NCBI GenBank assembly: GCA_026708325.1
Contig: JAPOVC010000021.1
Coordinates: 62,001 to 126,000 of the forward strand
Direction: 5' to 3'
Length of the DNA stretch: 64,000 nt
Source: Anaerolineaceae bacterium
Lineage (GTDB): Bacteria; Chloroflexota; Anaerolineae; Aggregatilineales; Phototrophicaceae
Below the pieces are notes generated by a model. That model was not told where the DNA came from. It saw only the letters and a program-made list of their open reading frames with translations, and made no database searches. The position numbers and the translations under genes were made by a program. Shown here one piece after another: positions 44,501 through 51,270 of the stretch. Each line of letters opens with the position of its first letter. Positions within the stretch are counted from its first letter, which is position 1.

Positions 44501-44996
44501 ATTGAGGGACCTAGAGATGCGGGAACATCTGTCAGTGCAGCCTCCCGTCGTTCACAGCGCCGTGTTGGTCTTGCCGAAGCACATGGTGAGCGACTCAGAC
44601 ACTGCGCCACGCCTGCGGGACTGTCGGCGTCTGGCGATAGGAAGCGTTCTACAAGCTGAGCGGGCTCTGGGCAACAAACCAACTGACATTGTTGAGCGTC
44701 GACATCCATTTGACATTGAGAACCGTGACGCAGCGGGCAACCTTCGCTTCATCAAGGTCAGAAGTTATCCCGAGGGAGCAAGCCACATCATGCTCACACA
44801 GAATGAGTTGGTCGCAGCACTCAATTCTCCGGAACGTTTCATACTGGCCTTGGTAAAAGTCAGGGACGGCCACGCCACCGATCCACGCTATCTTCGTGGC
44901 ACCGAATTCCCCAAACAAATCATGGATCAAGTAAATGTTTCCGTCGAACTGAGTTCCCTGTTGCCAAAATGCATCGGCCCGGAAGAAATCTCCTGA
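41568..44996 (+). CDS. SNF2/SWI-type superfamily 2 helicase with coiled coil and DUF3883-like C-terminus
   Basis: 1142 residues from a GTG start. Motif I is LLADDPGAGKTIM (Lys134), DEAH box in LIVCDEAHKM, motif III LLTATPHNGK, motif VI QRFGRIHRINQ. A charged coiled coil (about 920-985) leads to a C-terminal domain with RRHPFDIENRDAAGNLRFIKV and MLTQNELVAALNSPERFILALVKV, like DUF3883. The usual ExK of that domain reads KVR here, so nuclease activity is doubtful. Similar proteins include DrmD of DISARM, but no drmA, drmB or methylase gene is near. Codon composition is AT-richer than its neighbours (29 of 60 G+C at 43081-43140), indicating transfer. Confidence 0.85.
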   Translation: MQPDALLPDVRVRNLIPGQVVTITHVDSTNEEYLTVGFRNDCGQTSEKIVFLPDGLSSIEIVHERMLHFDVDGELFRLIAEAWRLRNAHLFDPYSALHSARIRPLPHQVAAVYGEMLPRLPLRFLLADDPGAGKTIMTGLYIRELMARSALSRCLVCVPPGLALQWQQELHEKFDLKFAFPERLDAVQNPFFNNRLIIVSMDTLKQERHVKRLQGTEVTWDLIVCDEAHKMAAHFSGDEITRTDRYRLGESLGSLTRNLLLLTATPHNGKQEEYELFLNLLDPDRFRSRPVSLVGVGKNNAHGAKGRTDYMRRMVKEDLRDFSGKPLFPERHAKTLGYELPVAEEELYRDVTNYVREEYNRAERLESGKRHSVGFALTILQRRLASSPLAIFRSLSRRRERLEALLRQPVGSYSLNLREEDFDAEELESESDAHRSVGATAAINREELTQEIASLHKLEQEADRLCRHGVDRKWDELKVLLQDPRMRQEGRRGRHKLVIFSEYRDTQEYLAKRLRDLQGLKREVVEIHGGVGQLERQRIQKQFNRESGPSILVATDAAAEGINLQSAHLMINYDLPWNPNRLEQRFGRIHRINQQEVCHLWNLVATNTREGAVFQLLEEKIRVIGKSLTLFDVLGEDLPGVPLRKLMVDALRYNESPEVRARLQKSADNYVEEYRRERELLQGALAHDVMDLSEINEVNDKVSRQEPSRLHPWFVRGYLLQALRHHKVRVKGLGKGRFEIIRVPYKLRRLAPQYQELAERYRRVCFEPSRIEIANEPDAELLHAAHPLAHAVTNLMLEDSSSLRRGALLVDETGSFDKPAAIFTVKISIFNGNGEEVEGEACFISIGQDGEANQVGVPPWLEFRPASDVERARVDRMLHEDWLMQEDTAGTAQRFATSYLARDLLARSSDRQKRLIGKEREEVSSTLKQAIQHEEKNVSTERQNEENERDEDRRNLARGRRLQAERRRDEEQQKLSDRLRDLEMREHLSVQPPVVHSAVLVLPKHMVSDSDTAPRLRDCRRLAIGSVLQAERALGNKPTDIVERRHPFDIENRDAAGNLRFIKVRSYPEGASHIMLTQNELVAALNSPERFILALVKVRDGHATDPRYLRGTEFPKQIMDQVNVSVELSSLLPKCIGPEEIS

Positions 44997-45058
44997 CTTC
45001 GCTATAAGTCCAGAACCAACACTCGGAGCTCAAGAAAGGGACGGGGGAGGCAACAACA

Positions 45059-46579
45059 ATGGCCAGCATTCGCGTCGCGCCGGAGCAGGGCCTCGGCCGC
45101 ATCAACCCCAACATCTACGGCCACTTCGCCGAGCACCTCGGCGCCTGCATCTACGAGGGCGTTTGGGTCGGCGAGGACTCGAGCATCCCCAACACCAGGG
45201 GCCTGCGCAACGACGTCATCGCCGCCCTGCGCAGCCTCGCGCCGCCGGTCATTCGCTGGCCCGGCGGCTGCTTCGCCGACGACTACCACTGGCGCGATGG
45301 CATCGGCCCGCGTGAGGAGCGCCCGCGCCGCATCAACCTCTGGTGGGGCGGGGACATCGAGACCAACCATTTCGGCACCCACGAATTCATCGAACTCTGC
45401 CGCCAGACCGGCGCGCAGCCCTACATCGTCGGCAACGTCGGCAGCGGCACGCCCGGCGAAATGCGCAACTGGATCGAATACTGCAACTTCGACGGCGACA
45501 GCACGCTCGCGCGTGAGCGGGCCGCCAACGGCGCGACGGAGCCTTTCGACGTGCGCTACTGGGGCGTCGGCAACGAGAACTGGGGCTGCGGCGGCAACAT
45601 GGACCCCGAAGACTACGCCGCCGCCTACCGCCAGTTCGCCACCTACCTGGGCGGTTTCGGTGGTCCGGAGCCTTTCCTCATCGCCTGCGGCCCGCGCGGC
45701 AACGACGTCGACTGGACGCTGCGCTTCTTCGAAAAGCTGGGGCATCGCCCTCGCTCGCGCATCGACGCCTTCGCCCCCCACTACTACGCCCGCTCCGCCG
45801 CCGCACAGGGTGGCGCCGATGCCTGGCTGGCCGAAACGGGTTCGGCCACCGAATACGATGCGGGCCAGTGGTATGCCCAACTCCATCTGGGGTTGCAGAT
45901 GGAAGCGCTGGTGCTGCAGCAGCGCGCCGCCATGGACAGTTTCGACCCGGAGCGCCGCATCGGCATGATCGTCGATGAGTGGGGCACCTGGCATCCGCCG
46001 ACGCCTGGCCGCCATCCGCGCCACCTCTGGCAGCAGAACACCATGCGCGACGCCGTCGTCGCCGCCAGCACCCTGGATATCTTCAACCGCCACGCGGACA
46101 AGGTCGTCATGGCCAACATCGCCCAGACCGTCAACGTGCTGCAGGCCATGGTGCTCACAGCCGGCGACCGCATGCTGGTCACACCGACCGGCCACGTCTA
46201 CGCCATGTACCGCGCCCACCAGGGCGGCCAGAGCCTGCACACCCGCTTTGAAAGCGAGGGCCTGGGCTACAACTTCAGGGGCGAGGCGCAGGAAATGCCG
46301 GCGCTGGCCGGTTCCGCTTCACTGAAGGGCGAGGAACTCACGCTCAGCGTCGTCAACTGTAGCGCCAGCGACGAGATCGAGGCGGAAATCAGTCTGGTGG
46401 ATGCGTCCGCGCGGGAGGTGGCCTTGACCAGGCTGGCGGGGCCGGGCATTCACGCCCACAACCGCTTCGAGGCGCCCAACCTGGTGCGGCCGCAGACGCA
46501 ATCGCTGGACGTCAACGGGGTGGCCTGGACGCAGAGCTTCGCGCCCGCTTCGGTCAACGTGCTGCGGATATTGCTATAG
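45059..46579 (+). CDS. Alpha-L-arabinofuranosidase, GH51
   Basis: 506 residues. GH51 opening GRINPNIYGHFAEHLGACIYEGVWVG and PPVIRWPGGCFADDYHWRDGIG. The acid/base is Glu173 (GVGNENWGCGG) and the nucleophile Glu307 (IVDEWGTWHPP), followed by a C-terminal beta-sandwich. Removes terminal alpha-L-arabinofuranose from oligosaccharides in the cytosol (no signal peptide). GGGGGAGG nine bases before the ATG. Probably works on glycans imported by the ABC system at 35970-39177, although the helicase gene now lies between. Confidence 0.93.
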   Translation: MASIRVAPEQGLGRINPNIYGHFAEHLGACIYEGVWVGEDSSIPNTRGLRNDVIAALRSLAPPVIRWPGGCFADDYHWRDGIGPREERPRRINLWWGGDIETNHFGTHEFIELCRQTGAQPYIVGNVGSGTPGEMRNWIEYCNFDGDSTLARERAANGATEPFDVRYWGVGNENWGCGGNMDPEDYAAAYRQFATYLGGFGGPEPFLIACGPRGNDVDWTLRFFEKLGHRPRSRIDAFAPHYYARSAAAQGGADAWLAETGSATEYDAGQWYAQLHLGLQMEALVLQQRAAMDSFDPERRIGMIVDEWGTWHPPTPGRHPRHLWQQNTMRDAVVAASTLDIFNRHADKVVMANIAQTVNVLQAMVLTAGDRMLVTPTGHVYAMYRAHQGGQSLHTRFESEGLGYNFRGEAQEMPALAGSASLKGEELTLSVVNCSASDEIEAEISLVDASAREVALTRLAGPGIHAHNRFEAPNLVRPQTQSLDVNGVAWTQSFAPASVNVLRILL

Positions 46580-46590
46580 CTTGCCGGCGC

Positions 46591-47358
46591 TTACCAAAGC
46601 GTGTAGCCGCCGTCCACCACCAGGTCGTGCCCGGTGACGTAGGCCGAGGCCGCAGACGCCAGGTAGAGGACAGCGCCCTGCAGGTCTTCGGGCGTGCCCA
46701 CCCGCCCCATCGGCGTATTGGAGACCCACTCGTCGCCCATCACCGGGATGGCTTCCACCGTCATCGGCGAAACGGTGTGGCCGGGGCTGATGCAGTTGAC
46801 GCGCACGCCGCGCGCCGCCCACTCCGCCGCGCAGGAACGCGAATACTGGATGACGCCGGCCTTGGCCGCGTTGTAGTGCGAATGCAGTTGCGGCCGGTTG
46901 ACGATCTGCCCGGACATGGAGGCGATGTTGATGATCGAGCCGCTGCCGCGCGCCAGCATGGCGCGTCCCTCGGCGCGCGTGCTGAGGTAGATACCCTTGA
47001 GGTCGATGCCCACCACGTGGTCCCAGTCGTCTTCTTCCAGGTCCTCGGCGCGGGCGCGGGTGGCGACTCCCGCGCTGTTGACGGCCACGTCCAGCTGCCC
47101 CCAGGCGTCCAGCACCTGGTCGACCATGCGTTGCACCTGGTCGGCCTGCGTCACGTCCACCTCGATGGCCAGCGTCGCCACGCCCTGCGCCGCCAGCTGT
47201 CGCGCCACGTCCTGCGCCATGTCCAGGTGGCGGTCCGCCAGCGCGACCTTGGCGCCGGCCTCGGCCAGCGCGGCGGCCAGGCAGGCGCCGATGCCGCTGG
47301 CGCCGCCGGTCACCAGGGCGCTCTGACCGACCAGGGAGAAACGCTCGCCAACACCCAT
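46591..47358 (-). CDS. Short-chain dehydrogenase/reductase (SDR)
   Basis: 255 residues of the classical SDR type. Cofactor motif TGGASGIGACLA, NSAG in AVNSAGVATRA, catalytic Ser in NIASMSGQIV, and the Tyr-Lys pair in HSHYNAAKAGV; ends VTGHDLVVDGGYTLW. Oxidises or reduces a sugar or polyol with NAD(P). GGGAGGG precedes ATG 47358; longer frames run into the tRNA. Convergent with the GH51 gene, and may act on the released sugar. Confidence 0.9.
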   Translation of the reverse strand: MGVGERFSLVGQSALVTGGASGIGACLAAALAEAGAKVALADRHLDMAQDVARQLAAQGVATLAIEVDVTQADQVQRMVDQVLDAWGQLDVAVNSAGVATRARAEDLEEDDWDHVVGIDLKGIYLSTRAEGRAMLARGSGSIINIASMSGQIVNRPQLHSHYNAAKAGVIQYSRSCAAEWAARGVRVNCISPGHTVSPMTVEAIPVMGDEWVSNTPMGRVGTPEDLQGAVLYLASAASAYVTGHDLVVDGGYTLW

Positions 47359-47412
47359 GATCACCCTCCCGCTCGTGTAAGACAAAGGCCCGACGCGCCC
47401 GTCAGGCCTCTG

Positions 47413-47485
47413 TGCCAGGGCCCGGACTCGAACCGGGGACACCCTCATTTTCAGTGAGGTACTCTACCAGCTGAGCTACCCTGGC
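47413..47485 (-). tRNA. tRNA-Phe (GAA anticodon)
   Basis: 73 nt on the minus strand. Acceptor GCCAGGG pairs with CCCTGGC, discriminator A; D-arm AGCTCAGCTGGTAGAG; anticodon stem CCTCA/TGAGG with loop CTGAAAA (anticodon GAA); T-loop GGTTCGAGTCC. No CCA is encoded immediately after the acceptor. All arms pair. Confidence 0.97.
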
Positions 47486-47494
47486 GCCGCGCGC

Positions 47495-47523
47495 ACTATA
47501 GCACAGCCACCGGGTGGCAACAA
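47495..47523 (-). promoter_or_regulatory. Candidate promoter of tRNA-Phe
   Basis: Minus strand: TTGTTG (47523-47518) and TATAGT (47500-47495) with a 17-bp spacer; the tRNA 5' end is 9 bases after the -10 box. Good sigma70-like geometry. Confidence 0.55.
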
Positions 47524-47590
47524 GAGAGGTCGTTTTGATTCAGTCGCCGGCCCGGTAAGATTGGCGCATCGCGTTCAGGAGGCAGGGACC

Positions 47591-48220
47591 ATGAGCGAAG
47601 ACGCCGCGGCCAGATTGCTCGACATCGCCGAACGCGTGCGACGTTGCCAGGAATGCGGCCTCTACCAGGGCACGAACAACGCCGTTCCCGGCAGCGGCAG
47701 CGCCACGGCCGACATCGTCTTCATCGGCGAAGGGCCCGGCTTCCATGAAGACCGGCTCGGCCTGCCTTTCGTCGGTCGCTCCGGTGACTATCTCGAATAC
47801 CTGCTGGGCCTGATCGACATGCACCGCGACGAGGTCTTCATCGCCAACGTCGTCAAGCATCGCGCGCCCGACAACCGCGACCCGCGCGCCGACGAAATCT
47901 TCGCCTGCAAGCACTGGCTCGACGAGCAACTGGACATCATCCGGCCGGCCGTCATCGCCACCCTGGGCCGCTTCAGCATGGCGCGCTACTTTCCCGACGC
48001 GCGCATCAGCCGCATCCACGGCAAACCGCGCTTCGGCGGTTCCCCGATCACGGCGTACTACCCCCTCTTCCACCCGGCGGCCGCGCTGCGCAACCCCGGC
48101 CTGCGGCGCGACATGGAGGCTGACATCCGCCGCCTGCCGGACCTCGTCGCCGAGGTGAAGCAGCGCCGCGCGCGTCAGGAAGAGGCGGACGAGGCGCCCA
48201 CCCAGCTCAGCCTGTTCTGA
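47591..48220 (+). CDS. Uracil-DNA glycosylase, family 4-like, with altered cluster ligand
   Basis: 209 residues. Motif A GEGPGFHEDRLGLPFVGRSG and motif B HPAAALRNP match iron-sulfur family 4 UDGs, which remove uracil from DNA. Three of the four cluster cysteines are present: Cys19, Cys22 (RRCQECGLY) and Cys106 (FACKHWL). The fourth, expected 16 residues before Cys106 in a VVKCRPP context, is His90 (NVVKHRAPDNR). The UdgX-type KRRIH insertion is absent. GGAGG precedes the ATG at 47591. Transcribed with the beta-propeller gene 14 bp downstream. Confidence 0.9.
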   Translation: MSEDAAARLLDIAERVRRCQECGLYQGTNNAVPGSGSATADIVFIGEGPGFHEDRLGLPFVGRSGDYLEYLLGLIDMHRDEVFIANVVKHRAPDNRDPRADEIFACKHWLDEQLDIIRPAVIATLGRFSMARYFPDARISRIHGKPRFGGSPITAYYPLFHPAAALRNPGLRRDMEADIRRLPDLVAEVKQRRARQEEADEAPTQLSLF

Positions 48221-48234
48221 AGCGGAGACGCAGC

Positions 48235-49644
48235 ATGCGCGCCACCCTTGCATTCCTGCTGTTGCTGCTGGTTTCCGGGCCGCCGCTCGCCGCGCAGGGG
48301 ACGCTGGTCATCACGGCGGAGGGCCCGGCGACGGCCTTCGCCTGCGTGGAGGCGGACTGCGAACGCCTCGCCTGGCTGCCCGGGGGCGCCGAGGTCACCG
48401 TTATCGGCCAGGCGGAAGGTCGCGAGCTGGAAGGCAGCACAGGGTGGATCGAAGTGCTGCTGGACTGCCCCTGCTTCGACTATGAACTCAGGTTTCTTGA
48501 GAACGCGCCCGCGGTCCCCGTTTCGGATGAGGGCACCTGGAGTCTGTGGCAGCCCCGCTGGTCCTTCGACGGAAGCCGCATCGCCGCCGTTGTCGACACG
48601 AACCTTTACGTCTGGGACGCTGCCAGCGGCACGCTGCTGACGCAGGACTCCCACGCCCCTTTCACCCTGCTGCCTCCGGCCTGGTCGCCAAAGGGCCCAC
48701 ACATGGTGCTGACGGGCATTGGCCAGGGTGAGCGGAAAAGTCTCTTGCTGTTGCTGGACGCCAACGGACAGGTCCTGCAGTCTCCGGGCGAGTACAACGG
48801 CTGGATCGCCGGCGCGGCATGGTCACCCGACGGGAGCCGCATCGCAACGGTCGGCGATGAACTTCACCTGTGGGATGTAAATCAACAACGGTCGCTCTTT
48901 GCGATGGAGGCCTCCGCGATCGCCATGCACTGGTCGCCGGACGGCGAGCGCATCGTCACGATCAACCACGGGGGTGAAGCCGCGCAGCTGCGGGATGCCT
49001 CCAACGGTCAGTTGCTCTTCAGCCTGGGCGAGGAGTCAGGCGGCCAGTTGCCTTTTGTGGACTGGTCGCCGGACGGCGAGCGCATCGTCACTATTGACGT
49101 CCTGGCGGGCAGCATTCACGTCTGGAATGCTGCCGATGGACAACTTGTCAGCACGCTGGATGAAAGTGATTCCGGCTACGTCATTGATGCAAACTGGTCG
49201 CCAGACGGGAAGTATCTGCTGTATGCGTTGACCGCGGATCTCAGTGGCAAGCTGAGGCGCTGGAGCGGCCGGGAACAGGACCCGCCGCGTACGCTGTTCG
49301 ATTCGGACCAGGGGATTCTGGATTTCTCGCTTTCGCCTGATGGCCGTTTCCTCGTCGCCGGCATCGAGGGCGAGGTCCGCATTCTGGATTCAGCCGACGG
49401 ACAACAATTGGCCACCCTGTGGCAGCCCGACATCGACCAGCGGCCATGGTTCAGCGGCCACGTGGCCTGGTCACCGGACGGCCTGCGCGTGGCGGCGGCA
49501 GAGACGGTTCATGGCCGGCGCAGCCCCGTCGGCATGCGCAACTCCGTAGCCAGTGTCTGGGACCTGACGCTCATCCCTGAAGGACCGACCCGCGCCTTCA
49601 TTCACAGCAGCCGGCTCGGCGCTGCAGCAGCAGAAGACCGCTGA
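48235..49644 (+). CDS. Exported SH3-like plus WD40/PD40 beta-propeller protein 1
   Basis: 469 residues. A signal peptide (ATLAFLLLLLVSGPPLAAQG) is followed by an SH3b-like domain of about 70 residues with four Cys (ACVEADCERLAW, DCPCFDY). Seven or so propeller repeats then carry WSPDGSRIA, WSPDGERIVTI, WSPDGKYLLYA and LSPDGRFLVAG. Ends WDLTLIPEGPTRAFIHSS. Likely a surface or periplasmic interaction protein, no enzyme motif. Tandem paralogue of the next gene; begins 14 bp after the UDG gene. Confidence 0.75.
   Translation: MRATLAFLLLLLVSGPPLAAQGTLVITAEGPATAFACVEADCERLAWLPGGAEVTVIGQAEGRELEGSTGWIEVLLDCPCFDYELRFLENAPAVPVSDEGTWSLWQPRWSFDGSRIAAVVDTNLYVWDAASGTLLTQDSHAPFTLLPPAWSPKGPHMVLTGIGQGERKSLLLLLDANGQVLQSPGEYNGWIAGAAWSPDGSRIATVGDELHLWDVNQQRSLFAMEASAIAMHWSPDGERIVTINHGGEAAQLRDASNGQLLFSLGEESGGQLPFVDWSPDGERIVTIDVLAGSIHVWNAADGQLVSTLDESDSGYVIDANWSPDGKYLLYALTADLSGKLRRWSGREQDPPRTLFDSDQGILDFSLSPDGRFLVAGIEGEVRILDSADGQQLATLWQPDIDQRPWFSGHVAWSPDGLRVAAAETVHGRRSPVGMRNSVASVWDLTLIPEGPTRAFIHSSRLGAAAAEDR
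48332..48391 (+). repeat. 60-bp block identical to 49831-49890
   Basis: Identical DNA in the SH3-like regions of the two propeller genes, encoding AFACVEADCERLAWLPGGA. Offset 1499 bp. The remainder of the genes has diverged far more, suggesting recent duplication with selection or gene conversion at this block. Confidence 0.9.
49555..49601 (+). repeat. 47-bp block identical to 51009-51055
   Basis: Identical DNA near the 3' ends of both propeller genes, encoding the WDLTLIPEGPTRAF tail. The offset of 1454 bp differs from that of the 5' block, so length changes occurred between the two conserved ends. Confidence 0.9.
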
Positions 49645-49727
49645 CAACCCCGTCGCGCCGGCGCACTGCCCGGCGTAACTACTCTAGATTTGGATGGAAC
49701 GACACAGGATGTGGAGAGAAGAGACTC

Positions 49728-51083
49728 ATGCACTCCAGACTGTTGCCACTACTAACGTTGCTATTGTTGCTGTCAGCGTTGCCACTCACCGCGCAGGAGA
49801 CCCTCGTCGTCACGGGGGAGGGATCGGCGCCGGCCTTCGCCTGCGTGGAGGCGGACTGCGAACGCCTCGCCTGGCTGCCCGGGGGCGCCGGGGTCAGCGT
49901 CATCGGAGAGCTGGTGGGCCGCGAGCTTGAGGGCAGCGCGCTTTGGTACGAGGTGCAGCTGGACTGCCCCTGCTTCGACTTTGAGCGCAATAGTCTGCAC
50001 GATATGCCGGACACGAAGGACCCGGAGCGGACCGTCTGGTATGACTTGCACCTCTACTGGGCGCCGGACAGCCGGCGCATCGCCACCGTCGCGCGCGACG
50101 GCTTCCACGTCTGGGACGCCGACAGCGGCGAGCGCCTGCTGCACGAGACGCTGAACCTCTTCCATCCCTCCAGCATGGCCTGGTCGCCGGACGGGTCGCG
50201 CATCGCCGCGGGCGGGGGTTACCACTTCGCCCACAAGGGCGACGAGGGCGTCACGCAGGTCGAGCCGGAACGCAGCTTGCTGCTCATCGACGCCGACGGC
50301 CGCTCGCCGCAGCCGCTCAGCGGGCAGGCAGGCGGCGTGCGGGGCCTGGCCTGGTCGCATGACGGGACGCGCATCGCCACGGTTGGAGAGACGCTGCGCA
50401 TCCTGGACGCGCAGCAGGGTAATGTCTTGCTCAATGTCGAGGCACGTGGCATGCACCTGGCCTGGTCGTCCGACGACCGGTTTGTCGCCCTGATCGAGCA
50501 TGACCAGGACCTCGAAACCAGCGTGTTGCGCCTTCGCGATGCGCTCAATGGCAAAGTGCTCATGTCCATTGAAGAAGATGCCAGTACACATTTCGGCGGG
50601 CCGGTCTGGGCGCCGGAGAGCGAGCGCTTCGCCTACACGACCTACAAGGTGGTCGAGCGGGAGGGCGACAGCGGTCTCGTCACTGGCAGCGAGTTGCACG
50701 TCCGGGACGCATTCGGGGAGAATCCCCCGCGAACCCTGCTCACGACAGACAACTGGATTCTACATTTCGACTGGTCGCCCGACGGCCGCTTCATTGTGCT
50801 TCCGCTACAGGGCGGCATCCACGTGCTGGACTCGCGCGATGGCCGCCGCGTCGCCAGTCTGGCGCCGGAGAGCATCTCGAATAACCGGCTGTGGCAGGAG
50901 AACAACCTCATACTGGATTCCGCGGACTGGTCACCGGATGGCGAGCGCATCGTTGCTTCCGGCATGGAGACGGGCAGCGGGTTGGGAACATTTCATTCGG
51001 CGGGCCTGGTCTGGGACCTGACGCTCATCCCTGAAGGACCGACCCGCGCCTTCATCCACAGCAGTCAACTGGGCGGCGCCTGA
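49728..51083 (+). CDS. Exported SH3-like plus WD40/PD40 beta-propeller protein 2
   Basis: 451 residues, tandem paralogue of the previous gene. Signal peptide SRLLPLLTLLLLLSALPLTAQ, then the same Cys-bearing SH3-like domain and propeller repeats (WAPDSRRIATV, WSPDGSRIAAG, WSHDGTRIATV, WSPDGRFIVLP, WSPDGERIVAS). The two proteins differ most in the middle blades, where binding surfaces would vary. No catalytic motif. The start ATG at 49728 has GAGAAGAG upstream. Role unknown; possibly sensing or binding at the cell envelope. Confidence 0.75.
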   Translation: MHSRLLPLLTLLLLLSALPLTAQETLVVTGEGSAPAFACVEADCERLAWLPGGAGVSVIGELVGRELEGSALWYEVQLDCPCFDFERNSLHDMPDTKDPERTVWYDLHLYWAPDSRRIATVARDGFHVWDADSGERLLHETLNLFHPSSMAWSPDGSRIAAGGGYHFAHKGDEGVTQVEPERSLLLIDADGRSPQPLSGQAGGVRGLAWSHDGTRIATVGETLRILDAQQGNVLLNVEARGMHLAWSSDDRFVALIEHDQDLETSVLRLRDALNGKVLMSIEEDASTHFGGPVWAPESERFAYTTYKVVEREGDSGLVTGSELHVRDAFGENPPRTLLTTDNWILHFDWSPDGRFIVLPLQGGIHVLDSRDGRRVASLAPESISNNRLWQENNLILDSADWSPDGERIVASGMETGSGLGTFHSAGLVWDLTLIPEGPTRAFIHSSQLGGA

Positions 51084-51270
51084 ACCTATATCCAATACAG
51101 GCCAATCTTGTCAGGCAGGCCATGCGACCTGTAGAATGAATCACGCTGTCCAACCAGCGCCCGCGTGGAAGGAGAAACCAGGGTCAGCCAGGCAAGAGGG
51201 CTGGCCGCGTCATGCCCGCAGATACAGACTGTAGCTCTCAATCAATCGAAACAAGGGACGGTCAGCCTCA

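Noticed and set aside
41568-44996. DISARM defence system
   Set aside because: Only a DrmD-like helicase is seen; no drmA, drmB, drmC or methyltransferase gene flanks it.
47413-47485. tRNA-Phe as attachment site of an integrated element
   Set aside because: No integrase gene lies nearby and no repeated copy of the tRNA 3' end was noticed in the window.
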